A stretch of 64,000 bases of DNA from Cloeon dipterum (GCF_949628265.1 NC_088786.1:42801681-42865680), one strand, 5' to 3'; counted from the stretch's first letter, positions 11,801-22,993 are shown. Notes: generated from the letters alone by a model not told the origin. Program-made: numbers and translations.

Positions 11801-12975
11801 TTTTCGCATCTTTAAGAAACGCCCGCGCACTTGTAAGATACTTGGTGACGTTGTCAAGTCCACGAGAGAACAAAGCATCCTTTTGTGAAAACAGGAAAGA
11901 TTAAAATGGTCCGTTAATGAATATATTTTACATTTTTGGTGCAATTTTCCTGAGGGCAGGCGGGAGCGAAACAACGTGCAGCTGGCGTCGTCGTTTCCTC
12001 AATTTCCCAATTTGAACAAAAAAATATAAACAATAGAGACAAAAATTCTTATTTGGTTAAATAAATTACAGGACGAGGAGATGTAGATGATGGAATTGTG
12101 CTTATTTCAACGCTCATCGAACTGTCAGCGTTCGTCGCAACCATATTATGTGTCGAGATGAAAATTTCCGTGCTTTCGTCTGCGTGAGCATTAAGGTTTT
12201 ATTGGTCACTAGAAAAATCCAGAATAGTAAAATCTAATAACTATAAGAGAGCTCGCAGGGCATTGGTTTTTTCCTTAATTAAAAAATTCCTATTTAATTT
12301 AAAAAAAATAATTTCTGAAGTTATTCGTTTCCTAACGCTTGCCGGATTTATAAATGAGTCATTTTGCACAGATTTATCAATTAAAATTTATTTTTTAATT
12401 CAATAAATGATTGAGATGTTCCAATAAATAAATAAACTGTCCATTGTTTTTTATTTGCCTTTGAAAATTTTCACTTTCAAACAAAAAATTGATGTCTATA
12501 TATACATACGAATGATCACTGTTTCCGGTTGTAATTCAGCTTTTGGATCGTCAGAACGGTTTTCAACGCCTTCATCCGAGCTTTCGGTCGAAAATTTTGA
12601 GGAGGAAATGAAATTCCGTTTGGTTGATTGTGTGCTAATTGTTCGATTTGCTCTTTTCAGAGGCAATTTCGAGCAGGACTTTCGTCCACAGCATTTTATG
12701 ATGATCTTCCGATTACCTAGATGTGAATTTCATGCAATTATCAACCCCATAGCTCGTTGAGGCGATGCACAAACCTCTGTACCTGATCATTTCAACCTGA
12801 CAAACACGTTAAATTATTTTTAGAAAGCAAAAAGCAGTAATTTACAAAATGATAAAGAATTATTTAAATTTTACTATTTATAATATATGAAAAATGGATT
12901 CGATACCTGTTCAATGCAGATGGCTAGAAATGTTAGCGCAATCAACAGAGAATGGCGCGTCCATTGCGGGTCCAT
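8809..12975 (-). CDS. Secreted CTLD-OBP-CTLD fusion protein (gene 1)
   Basis: Nineteen exons read in frame with agreeing phases give 588 aa: 12975-12907, 12796-12775, 12716-12510, 12179-12070, 11997-11932, 11879-11831, 11761-11724, 11640-11547, 11470-11247, 10843-10765, 10708-10659, 10597-10562, 10476-10356, 9694-9585, 9527-9468, 9414-9381, 9325-9264, 9201-9095, 9037-8809. Order: signal peptide (1-23); IIKCCGRKSC motif; Ser/Thr-rich stalk; Cys motif CFAPACPQENC; CTLD1 (about 160-293, with TCCSIGMKLL, FWTWG, FGWC, RFICE); OBP domain (about 310-425); CTLD2 (about 450-588, with WCCTYGVKI, IWTSA, FRWC, LCEL at the end). The OBP cysteines follow C-x25-C-x3-C-x42-C-x8-C-x8-C, the classical pattern. 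Expected to be extracellular; ligand unknown. A MITE lies in the intron before the OBP exons, and the intron at 10,355 seems to use a GC donor. AATAAA near 8,745 could be the poly(A) signal. Confidence 0.86.
10047..10340. repeat. Pair of ~60 bp direct repeats in an intron of gene 1
   Basis: 10,047-10,107 and 10,278-10,340 share a diverged unit that runs from CGACG through GACCGGCGG-like sequence to CAGCCCC(T/C)GGTG. The 170 bp between them contains several TGCGCA-like words. They lie in the intron separating the exons for OBP cysteines 4 and 5. They could be degenerate terminal repeats of an old insertion; I cannot assign a family. Confidence 0.45.
10868..11210. mobile_element. Hairpin MITE, copy in intron of gene 1
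   Basis: Same family as the elements at 2,855-3,227 and 19,704-20,071: inner inverted repeats around CCGCGATTTCAGA, shared GATTTTGGTTTTCAG-like inner segments and an outer CCAACAGATGGCG end. It is the most diverged of the three and lies between the CTLD1 and OBP exons. Confidence 0.65.
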
Positions 12976-14062
12976 TTCAGAGCAGAATGTCGCAATTAGA
13001 GCGGCAGACCGGCTGGACAGGATGCAGACACGTTCGTGCCACGAGTTGTGTTTCGCGCCTCTCTCAATTTTAATGGCAAAAATTGATAGCGTTTCTCACT
13101 TCCTGTCGACCGTGCCTCTGCTCTCGTTCGTAACTGCGTAAAATATCGAAAATTATTTGTGCAAAAATTTTAAAATATAGTGCAAGTAATTTACTTTGGA
13201 ATAAAACAATTCAGACAACAACAGAAATTGAGTAAAAAAGGGTCATTTAAAATATTTTTCAAAGATTTTGCCTTCAAAGAGACGCGTGTGGTGGTTTTTC
13301 CCTTTATTCAGCGACCATTAAAAATCTCTGTGACTTTAAAAGCCGACGCTGCTGGGAATATGGAATGACGCACGTACATCCATCCATCAAATCAATTGCG
13401 GAAGTTCCAGCTGTCACAGCAGGCGCGCAAAATCAGATCCAGAGTTTGAAATATCAAGTTAGTAGAAATTATTTGAAAAATTTGTCAATTTGAAACACGA
13501 CCAAATTCCACGGTGTCACAGAATTTCAAAACTTAAGAGCAATAAACAAAAACATGCTCAAATAAAATAGTTTAATTAAATTGAGACAATGCAGGTTGAG
13601 ACTTCATAAATGTTTTCAGAAATTGCAAAATAATTAAAATAACGCACCCCACCATTAAGTCCCAATTTTTTAAAAAATTTTTTGCACATTTGGAATCCTC
13701 AATTATTTAAAAGCAGTTCCTGCGCATTGGCATCAAATAAAATTAATTGTGAATTTTCAAATTTCTTTAGGTTGCATGCATGTTTTGTCGGTGCTCAGTT
13801 TTGCACGTCTTTTTCACGCGTTTTTCCAGTGTGTCGACGCCGACGGAAGTGAATTTCCCGTGCTCCATATTTTTGCCCTTTGTAGCGCGGTGATAGCAAG
13901 GAATGCTGGAAAAATAACAGGTGTGCTCGGTAAAATCCAACTTTTAGACTTTTTCAACTACGAAACACCAATATTCCGAGCATGAAAGAGGATTCCTGAC
14001 GAGCTACGCCGTGAGTTTAAATTTCCCCCCCCCCCCAATTAATAAATAATAATTAATAGCAG

Positions 14063-14292
14063 AAGCGTGCTGGTGGGTGTGGGCCGTGTCGGCGTCGGAC
14101 GGCGCGCGCGTGTCGGGCGAGTTCTGGTGGGGCGACGGCGAGGTGCTGGCCGAAAACAGCGCCCTCTGGTCCGGCGGATACCCGAACGACGCCAAAAAGG
14201 GCAAAAACGTGTGCGTCTACGTCAAGAGCCAGTCCGACAGCTGCACACACGTCCACCGCTTCATTTGCCAACTGCCCAAAAGCTGCTATTAA
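14063..14292 (+). pseudogene. Orphan CTLD terminal exon, right arm
   Basis: Mirror copy of the last exon of the small CTLD gene, open for its full 230 nt, with the preceding AG acceptor and its GT-side intron partly conserved. It encodes a tryptophan-rich CTLD core (CWWVWA, EFWWGDGE, RFICQLP, then stop). The palindrome ends within the upstream intron, so no signal peptide or N-terminal CTLD exon is found on this side and an independent product is unlikely. Confidence 0.7.
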
Positions 14293-15063
14293 ACATTTTT
14301 TTGTCAAAAATAAATGATTATCTGCTTGAAATGAAAATTTAAAATTTGTTTCTATAAACTAAAAGTGATTTTCCTTCATTTTGCTGCAATTAAATCTTTA
14401 AAAGCTGAAAATTTCTAAGTAAAAAACGTGTGTGATTAATTAACTTATTCCTTTTGATTAATTATCAGAAAATTAAATAATTTAAAACATTCGTGTCTTG
14501 CCGGTTGCGTGTTTGCGACTTTTGCTGGCGTTTCATTTTCACGCACTCGCGTCTCTCCTTTCCATTTCATTATCTAGAATCTAGAGGTCTCTGCCAGTCT
14601 CTGCGCCGGGGAAAAAGGGTGAAAATTAAGAAGTGCAGGAGAACAGCGTCTACCTCCCCTTCGGGCCGTTAAGCATGATCAAAATTCACGTTTCAAATAT
14701 TCTTAGCCGTGCCAGCCGTTGACTTAAATCCCGAGGCTGAGACCTCTAGCTGGTAAATTAATTCTCTTATATAAATTAAAAAAATTAAGTGGCTCATCTT
14801 CAAAGCTAAGAAAAAACTTATTATTAACCCTCTGCACAATGGGTTCAATTGAAAAAAAAATATAATTTTAAGTTCACGAAGCATGTTTGTACAGCGGGAG
14901 TAACGGCCTGAATTAAAAAAAGGCGCGCAACCCTAGCTCAAGGGAGAAGCTCCCCCTAAGCGTACAAAAAGGAAAGAAAAGAGCGTCTTTTTCATTGTAC
15001 TACTTGGTGCGTTCACTCGAACAACAATTATTCCACTTAACCCTGCAGATTTTAACTCAAGGA

Positions 15064-16415
15064 ATGAATTGTCCGAGAGGAGCCAAGTGCAAAAAACGCA
15101 TCTGCGTTGCCTGCTGCTTCTCAGGTTCGAGTCAAAGGTAAAAATTAGTTCTCCACAAATCCCCATTTCCCGAAAATTAGGATTCCAAATTTTCAGCGCA
15201 AGCATTTCTGCCCCGGAAGCCAGTGAGACGGAACGAACCAATCCGAAATTCTTAGGTAAATGTGCTTTCCGATTCAGTATCTAATTAACCTGAGTTGAAT
15301 TACAGCCGAAGAGCAAACGGAGGACCATCTGCTGAGGAAGAAAGAAATTTCGGCATCACTCAGCAGCTTTGACACTGAGTTGCAAGGCGAACAGATCAAA
15401 AAGCGGGAAAACGAGATTGTCTTGGACGCCAATGAAAATCGCAAGGAATTGGAAGAAAATTCGGAATCGACAGGTTCATCTTGCTTTCGAGTTGGTCCTG
15501 ATCCAGGTAAGCTCGTCTGTTAAGTAATTTATTTGACTTTGTTATTAATCACGTGAAAATAAAATTTTAGAACGAGTTTCTGAGAGCCAAAATGTTGATG
15601 AGATTCCAGCACAAATTCCAGACGCCACAGAAGTTGGATGGGAAAACTTAGCTAATAGCGGCGTTGAACCTGGTAAGGCATATTTTCGTGGCATTTCTCT
15701 GTCAAGAAAGAATTTTCAAGCCTCAAAAAGGCACTTGATGTATGAAAATGTGTACAAAAAATTCAAAGCATTTTTTGGCGTAATTATTATTATATATTTA
15801 TGAAATTTTGACATTTCAGAGCCTTCTACAAGTGGGCGTTCAGGCAAGAAGCTGAAGAGGAAACTGAATTCCGATTCAGCGCAGCCGAAGAAAAAACCCA
15901 GAAACAGTAAAAGAAAAGCAACTGAGAATCAGGATAAATATAGAAACAAGGGAGTCTGCAAGGTGTGCAAAAAAGAGGACGTCAGCAACATTTATCGACA
16001 CCGCAATTGGCACAGGTTTGAAGCACTAAATTCAAAAAACCAACAGGAAGGGGACTTGATATTCAAAATTGAAATCATCGACGGAGTCAAAACATTGGAA
16101 CGTAAAGCAAAGCCCGATGGGTACGAGGAAACGCCACTGAAGCTGTACTATTGCGATTTTTGTGAATACTTTACGTACACAAAAGGAGATTTAAAAAAAC
16201 ACGGAAAGCATCTTCAAGCTGGCCCAAAAACAATCGAATGCAAGCATTGTCCAAAGTTATTTTCAACGGAGCGACTGCTGAAGCATCACGTATATAACAT
16301 CCACGATGAAAAGTGGGAATGCCGCTCGTGCATTCCAAAAAGAAGCATGGCCTACTTGAAATTTTGGAAACACAAACAAAAATACCCAAGCCACGAAATT
16401 ATCGAGATTGATTAA
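15064..16415 (+). CDS. C2H2 zinc-finger protein, inner copy, right arm
   Basis: Five exons, all phases consistent: 15064-15137, 15197-15255, 15306-15506, 15571-15672, 15820-16415; 1,032 nt, 343 aa. Same layout as the left copy: Cys/Lys-rich start, acidic Ser/Glu-rich linker, basic motif, then C-terminal Cys/His fingers. It differs most in the last two fingers, where the left copy has SQNCEFCPKSF and this one has TIECKHCPKLF, and in the spacing to the first His pair (this copy has a shorter KHGKH). The reading frame survives in both arms despite substitutions, which suggests both are or were recently functional. Confidence 0.78.
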
Positions 16416-17356
16416 CAGCAAACGACGCGATAAGGAATAAATTTAAGCACAATTCATGATTGCCAATAGAATCGAAAAAGGTCACGTGACATGCATTTAT
16501 GTCATGTAACTGAAAGGTATGGATGATTTCCTTGCCTGTAAATTGTCGATAGAAACAAATGTGTCTAATAAACTTAAAAAGCAAGATAATTCCGCTCGTA
16601 TCATTCTGAGAAATAGGAAAGCCAAACATTAACAGGCCAGAAAATGCTGTTTTTATTTTGATATCCTCTTTGAACCGAAAACAGGTCAATGTTGCAGGGG
16701 CTTGGTAACCTTAACTTTTCATTCATTAAAATTCTATTTATTTAAGTAATAAATTTTCTAAATGTCTGAAGAATTAGAATTAAACAGAACGCACCATAAA
16801 ATATTTACACCGATTACAAACGGTAAAAATTAACTTAAATCTGAGAAAATATGATTACAATTTTAATTTTCGAGGATGCCTTCTATTTTTTACTTAAAAA
16901 AGTATTAATTTTGACTGAAAGATATACAAAAATTTCCATCAATCATTCTCGGAACAAAAAGGAAGCATAATTTATGACATTCTTTAGAATAAAGGTTAAA
17001 AAGGATACAATTTTTCTACATAAATTATTTTGGATCAGAACGATTCTTGGAATTCGGGTCGAAATTTCAAACCTTAGAGAAATATCAAGAATTTATCTTC
17101 ATTATATCTGCTGACAAAGATGTTCATTCTTAGACGAGCTGCTTTTGAAGGAAGAACGTTCCGATTGGGCTCTCCACAATGGAAGCAAAAAATATTTTTT
17201 GCGAAATATGCGGCGAACGCGAGGCGAAAAACGGAGACGATTGCCTCGAATGTTTTATGTAAGACACTATGTAACGGGTTAATTGTTTCCAGATAAATTA
17301 ACCAGAGATATTATTGTTCCAGCTTGCATCGGTTGCGTGTTGAGAATCCGCCACCT

Positions 17357-19468
17357 CCCTGCAAGAAAAAAAATATCACTGTGACGTCATATTGATGTCA
17401 CATGATATCACCCGGGTGACGTCATATTGACGTCACTTAATGTCCGTCACAATTGGATCATATTGATATCATTATGATATCACGACCAAAAAATTTTCCC
17501 CAAATGCTATTATTTTAATAGCATTTTCAAAACTGACAGTTTTTGGATCCGTATTCCGAGCTCCAACCTGGAGTGACGTCAATATGACGTCATATTGACG
17601 TCACTTGAGGTGATATCTTGACCAAAAAATTTTCCCCAGAAAATTTTCTTTAAATCATTTTAATAGCATTTTCAACCTCAAGTTTTAAAAATGCAATAAA
17701 AATAATTTTCTGGGAAAAATTTTTTGGTCGTGATATCATAATGATGTCAATATGATCCCATTGTGACGGACATTTAGTGACGTCAATTTGACGTCACCCT
17801 GGTGATATCAATATGACATCACAGTTATATTTTTTCCTGGAAAATTCAATTAATTTTTTGATTAGGAACGAAGAACACGCATATGAATTATTTTTTATTG
17901 TCACATACATCGCATACAATATAATTCTGAGTGTAAGGAATCTCCACCGTTATGAGCGTCAGCGGAAAAAGTAGCCCCGTCACGCTTGCCACTTTTATTT
18001 TAATAATCTTAATCTCCCAGCCATCGCAAATTATTTGCGTTTCCAACCAATCGAAAACATGGAGTTTTTTCCATTTTATAAAATAAAAATATTTACTGAT
18101 TTCCTTATTCAAGCATTAAATTTTCCATCCCTGCAATGACGTCACTGTGACATCACTTTGATATCACTCGCGTCACAATTGCACTTAAGTGCAAGAAAAA
18201 TGATGTCAGTGACGTGAAAATGACGAAAAATTTTGTATTTCCAAAAGGCTTTAAATTTTTATTTTGAACAATTAAAAACAAGTTTTGTTGGTTTTCCATT
18301 GAATTTTGAGCAAATTTGGAAAATTTCCCATTCCTTCAATGACGTCACTGTGACATCACTGTGATATCACTCACGTCACGATTGCACTTCCGAAGAGACG
18401 AGGAATGAAAATGATGTCAAAATGATATCATATTGACATACTCACGGTGACCAAACGTTTTAATATTTTTCCGTTGATATACCAAAGAAATCAATATAAT
18501 ATCTCTAAAATTTTCCAATTTTGGAAAAATTAAAAAAATTTAAAAATTAAAAAAAAAATTTTGTCATTTTTTCATACTTTTTTTAATTATATTATTGCAA
18601 ATGGGGCCTACAATTCAGGTGTGCCGGGTCACGATTCGATGTGATGTCAAAGTGATGTCAAAGTGACGTCAAAGTGATATCAATATGATATCAATATGAC
18701 ATGCTCAGCGTGATGATTTTTTGAAATTCTGGGGATGCGCGTGATATCAATGTGACATCAATGTGATGTCCCAAAAGAATTTGAAACAAAAAAATTATGA
18801 AATTAATTAATTAATTTAAATGTTAACGATCAGCAAAGATTTCAAATTTTTTTGTTTCAAATTCTTTTGGGACATCACATTGATGTCACATTGATATCAC
18901 GCGCATCCCCAGAATTTCAAAAAATCATCACGCTGAGCATGTCATATTGATATCACTTTGACGTCACTTTGACGTCACTTTGACGTCACTTTGACATCAC
19001 TTTGACATCACATCGAATCGTGACCCGGCACACCTGAATTGTAGGCCCCATTTGCAATAATATAATTTAAAAAAGTATGAAAAAATGACAAAAAATATTT
19101 TTTTGATTTTTAAATTTTTTGAATTTTTTCCAAAATTGGAAAATTTTAGAGATATTATATTGATTTCTTTGGTATATCAACGGAAAAATATTAAAACGTT
19201 TGGTCACCGTGGGTATGTCAATATGATATCATTTTGACATCATTTTCATTCCTCGTCTCTTCGGGAGTGCAACCGTGACGTGAGTGATATCACAGTGATG
19301 TCACAGTGACGTCATTGAAGGAATGTGAAAATTTTCCAAATTTGCTCAAAATTCAATGGAAAACCAACAAAACTTGTTTTTAGTTGTTCAAAATCAAAAT
19401 TTAAAGCCTTTTGAAAATACAAAATTTTTCGTCATTTTCACGTCACTGACATCATTTTTCTTGCAGGG
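17357..19468. mobile_element. Double-hairpin foldback element with TGAYRTCA palindrome arrays
   Basis: The ends are perfect inverted repeats of 14 bp (CCCTGCAAGAAAAA). The left arm of the palindrome shows the uninterrupted target near 3,460; CT (possibly CTT) is duplicated. Inside are two large hairpins, about 17,357-17,850 (centre near 17,603) and about 18,190-19,465 (centre near 18,828, arms of roughly 620 bp). Both are packed with TGACGTCA, TGATGTCA, TGACATCA and TGATATCA at short, irregular spacing. A 270 bp single-copy spacer separates the hairpins and holds a 74-codon open frame on the minus strand that I do not recognise. No transposase seen, so non-autonomous. Confidence 0.85.
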
Positions 19469-19703
19469 CTTCGGATGAACACAATTCCGACGCAGGAAGC
19501 AAACCGGCTCAGGAAGAACGCCCTGCGAGGCCGACAATTGGTCCAGAATTCGCAGTTTCGGGGATTGGAAATCAAGCGTGTGAGTTTTTTTCTTTCAATT
19601 AGCGACAAATTAATACTTTTCTTGGCGGTCTTTGCGTTGATATATGAATTTTGAAAATATAATGCTTAACGCGCACTTTAGTCAAATAAGCCCTTTTAGT
19701 GAT

Positions 19704-20071
19704 CGAAGCCGCCAACAGATGCGGTGACAATGTACATTTTCTTAATAAATTTAATTTTAAGTAACTTCCGCTGCGATTTCAGACTCGATTTTTCCAATGT
19801 GAGCTCTTCATTATATATGCTTTCTCTTGACATGCTGACAACGGAAATCGGTTCAGCAAATTGCCATAGAATCGTGAAAAACTATTATTTGAAATTTATA
19901 AAATTATTTCCAACGTTCGATGCGGCGAGTGGCTGGATTGATTTTGGTTTTCAGAACGCTAAAAGAAAGCCCATTAAGTGAAGATTCTGAAATCGCAGCG
20001 GAAGTGCCTTAAAATTCAATTTAATTTTTACAGTATACGCGCGCCAATGACGCCGTCTGTTGGCGTCTTCG
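19704..20071. mobile_element. Hairpin MITE, copy in right arm
   Basis: Mirror of the element at 2,855-3,227, with the same CGAAGCCGCCAACAGATG outer ends and CTTCCGCTGCGATTTCAGA inner repeats. It was present before the arm duplication, since both arms carry it at the corresponding place. Confidence 0.7.
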
Positions 20072-22386
20072 TAAATTAGGGGCTTGTACGATTTGGTATT
20101 TTTTATTTTGGCCGTTTATATTTCTAATATTACTGAAAATTAAAAGCAAGCTGCTTTAAAATGTTGTTTCAAATTTTTAGTGCCCGGTTTCCACACTTTT
20201 TCCCCCGTGATACGTTGGGCTCCACTGTTCGTGGCTAGGTTTGGCAAATGGAATTCCGAAGAGATGGATGGGAGCAACGAAAAGGAAGAAACGGCAGGTG
20301 AGTGTCCAGTGGAAATTATACGACTGAAAAAGAAATTTTAAGAGAATTTATTGAAACCAGAGTCTAAAGCAGTTTTTTATGTGAAGGAGTGGTCAAGGAA
20401 CATTTAGCGAGTTGTTCTTCTCGAAAAAATACGAAAAGAAAGCTTGAAACTGATCCAGGAGAAGAGAGGAAGAGAGCGGCCTCCAAACAAGAAGGAAGGA
20501 ATGGGAAGAAGAAAGAAAATGGCAGTTCCGAGTTAAACACATCAGCAGTCAGAGAGGAAAGTACAAAAATGAATCCTGCCTTGCAACAGCACAAGGTTCA
20601 AGCACTGGAAGACCCGAAAGAAAAGACCAAAAATAAATGTAAGGGAGTCTGCAAGGTGTGCAAAAAAGAGGATGTCAGCAACATTTATCGACACCGCATT
20701 TGGCACAGGTTTGAAGCACTAAATTCGGAAAACCAACAAGAAGAGGACTTGGTATTCATAATTGAAATCATCGACGGAGTCAAAATATTGGTACGTAAAG
20801 CAAAGCCCGATGGGCACGAGGAAACGCCACTGAAGCTGTACTATTGCGATTTTTGTGAATACTTTAAGTACAGAAAGGACGATTTAAAAAAACACATCAT
20901 AGGAAAGCATTTTCCAGCTGAGCTAAAAAAATGCGAGTTTTGTCCAAATTTATTTTCAACGGAGCAACGGCTGAAAAAACACGTATATAACATCCACGAT
21001 GAAAAGTGGGAATGCCGCAAGTGCGAAATATCCATGGCGTACCTGGAAAAGAATCGTCACATTACAAAATACCCGGACCATCTGGTTAGCGAGATAGGAA
21101 GACAATAAAAAGCCACAATTAAATTAGTTTAAATTGAACCATAATCCAATTTTGGCAAATCGCAATAGAACTGGAATTTGTGCCAAAGAAATGTAGAATT
21201 TAACCCTTTAAGATTAAATTATGACTGTGGAAAGCAGACAAACTGATTTCATTTGACACACTGCATTTAAACATCTACAAAATACCAATAAATGGTATTA
21301 TTTGTCTTATATAGATAATCAACAATAGGAATTCAATAACATTTATAAACACAACAAATTTTCTCAACTAATTTATTTTTTTTTCAACGGAAGCCTCGAG
21401 AAACCGAATCGTATTTTGGTATGCTCTTTATTGTTGCAACCACTTTATTAAAAACAGCTGACTCTAGAGTCAGTGACAATTAATAAATGAAAAGGAAATC
21501 GTGACGTTAATGCTCGAGAATTTTAAAAGCGAGAAAAATACTCTTTTCGATATCGTACTCACATTTCCATGAAACAGGTATTCCAACTATTCTTCGTCTT
21601 TGAATAATTCCTCTTTTACTTTGAAAATTTGATAAATATTTTTTAGGCAGTAGGCAATTAGGAAACCATCTTCTGCTCCAAAAAACTATCATAAATTTAA
21701 ATTACAGTGTTTCACAATGTGTATAACTCTACATCTGATCGCAAAAAGCAGGATTACACAGTGTTTTTTCCATACATATTAAAAAGGATATTTGATGCGC
21801 TGTACATTTATAAATTTTCGTGTGAAAAGAAAGAAATGAGCCGACGAACTACAATGAATAATTAAATAATTTCTAAAACATATTTTTAACAAATAATTAA
21901 GCTTTTTCTCAAAATAAAATGTTTTTATAAGGAAGGTGCGATTAGAGGCCAATTGCACACCTCTGGCGGTCGCGCTGACAATAGCTTTGATAACTCAATG
22001 TAAATTACCTGCACGCCGAGCCAAAAGCGGAAAAGTCGCTTATCTGCTCGCCGCGTCGCACGCACAACTCTGCCTTTTCTCCGAATTACTTCATTTGCAA
22101 ACATTTCCTTATATTTTTTTCATTTTAATCAAATAAGCCTTGATTATAAAAACAATTAAGCCTTGACTGGAAAACTAAATGACAATTGTCTCCAAGCGAT
22201 AAAACAATATTTTTCATCCCGCTTTTGTATGCGAAAATAAATAAATTTTTTTACACGCGGCTTCGTGTTTGCCAATTTTGCCATCGCACGCCAGTTTCCT
22301 ATTAATTTTAAAAGAGTGCTGGCGAGCGCTCGTCATTGCAACGCAAGAGAGTCAAATGTGAGCATTTGCTCCGATTCCAACATTGA

Positions 22387-22511
22387 ATAATAGCTTATGT
22401 ATAGCAATATTTAGTTGTATAGTTAGGTTTAGTATGACGTGTTTTTAATAAGTCACAAATGTAAATATCGACTTAAACAAAAATAAAATACAATCTGAAT
22501 CTGAATCTGAT
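22387..22511 (+). mobile_element. Truncated non-LTR retrotransposon tail, right arm only
   Basis: About 125 bp absent from the corresponding left-arm site near 490. It contains AAAATAAAATAC and ends in tandem TCTGAA repeats, as expected for the 3' end of a 5'-truncated LINE. No clear long target duplication remains. Confidence 0.55.
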
Positions 22512-22993
22512 AACTTTTATTCTAGTAAAATACGTTATTAATATTCCTTTGAAAACCAGCGCCTGCTGCGAGTGGATTTACGCAACCGGCGTTGAATTAT
22601 TGCTTAGCGAGTTGCATACGTTCTCTTTACCATGCGTTGAAATCGAGATCTCTCGCTCAATATTATCCAAACGCGCAGAAAAAGAAAACGCATGCAACCT
22701 GCGCCGCAAACAAGTCGAACCGGTTGCATAGTTTCAAGGTTTTATCAGAATGAACGTGCGGTGTTTTCTACTTTCCTCATTTTATTTCACGCCTCCAACT
22801 TAAACTATATAAAAGAGGATCAGTTCACACTTTTGCGCAGCTAAGGAGCTTTCCCTTCCTTTTTCCTTTTCCCTTAACCAAAAGTTTGTCGGCGTCCCAG
22901 CCATTTTTTCAAAGTAAAACGCTTCCTTTATCTTCCCGTGTAAAAACTATGGCGAAAAACGTGAATTTCGGCCCGAAACGCAGCCAGTCAATG

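Larger units (their letters stand above)
17179..21108 (+). pseudogene. C2H2 zinc-finger gene, outer copy, right arm, exon 2 split by foldback element
   Basis: Exon 1 (17179-17258) and the start of exon 2 (from 17323) match the left outer gene. At 17,356 the coding sequence is cut by the 2.1 kb foldback element and resumes at 19,469, ending at a GTGAGT donor at 19,580. Exon 3 (20181-20297) and the finger exon (20373-21108) remain open, with conservative differences from the left arm; the C-terminus stops earlier than in the left copy. Unless the element is removed by splicing, the full protein cannot be made. A shorter product starting from the ATG at 20,248 would keep frame into the finger exon (50 + 736 nt, 261 aa). 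Confidence 0.65.
14016..22993. repeat. Right arm of the ~23 kb inverted repeat
   Basis: Reverse complement of 1-7,915. It is about 1 kb longer because it carries the foldback element at 17,357-19,468 and a short LINE tail near 22,387-22,511, while it lacks the 1.07 kb insertion of the left arm. The inner breakpoint falls just outside the CTLD terminal exon, inside its upstream intron, so this arm has only that last exon while the left arm continues into the rest of the gene. Confidence 0.93.

Noticed and set aside
17357..19468. CRISPR-like or satellite array
   Set aside because: The repeated 8-mers have irregular spacing and mirror symmetry, not a direct-repeat/spacer layout, and the setting is eukaryotic.
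20248..20297. ATG at 20,248 as the only start of the outer zinc-finger gene
   Set aside because: It keeps frame into the finger exon, but the other frame of the same exon is open through 117 nt and joins in phase to two upstream exons with a Cys motif, so I prefer the longer model and keep this as an alternative.
22806..22830. TATATAAAAG as a core promoter, mirrored near 185
   Set aside because: The motif is conserved between arms, but no gene starts downstream within a sensible distance, so conservation by arm duplication is the simpler reading.
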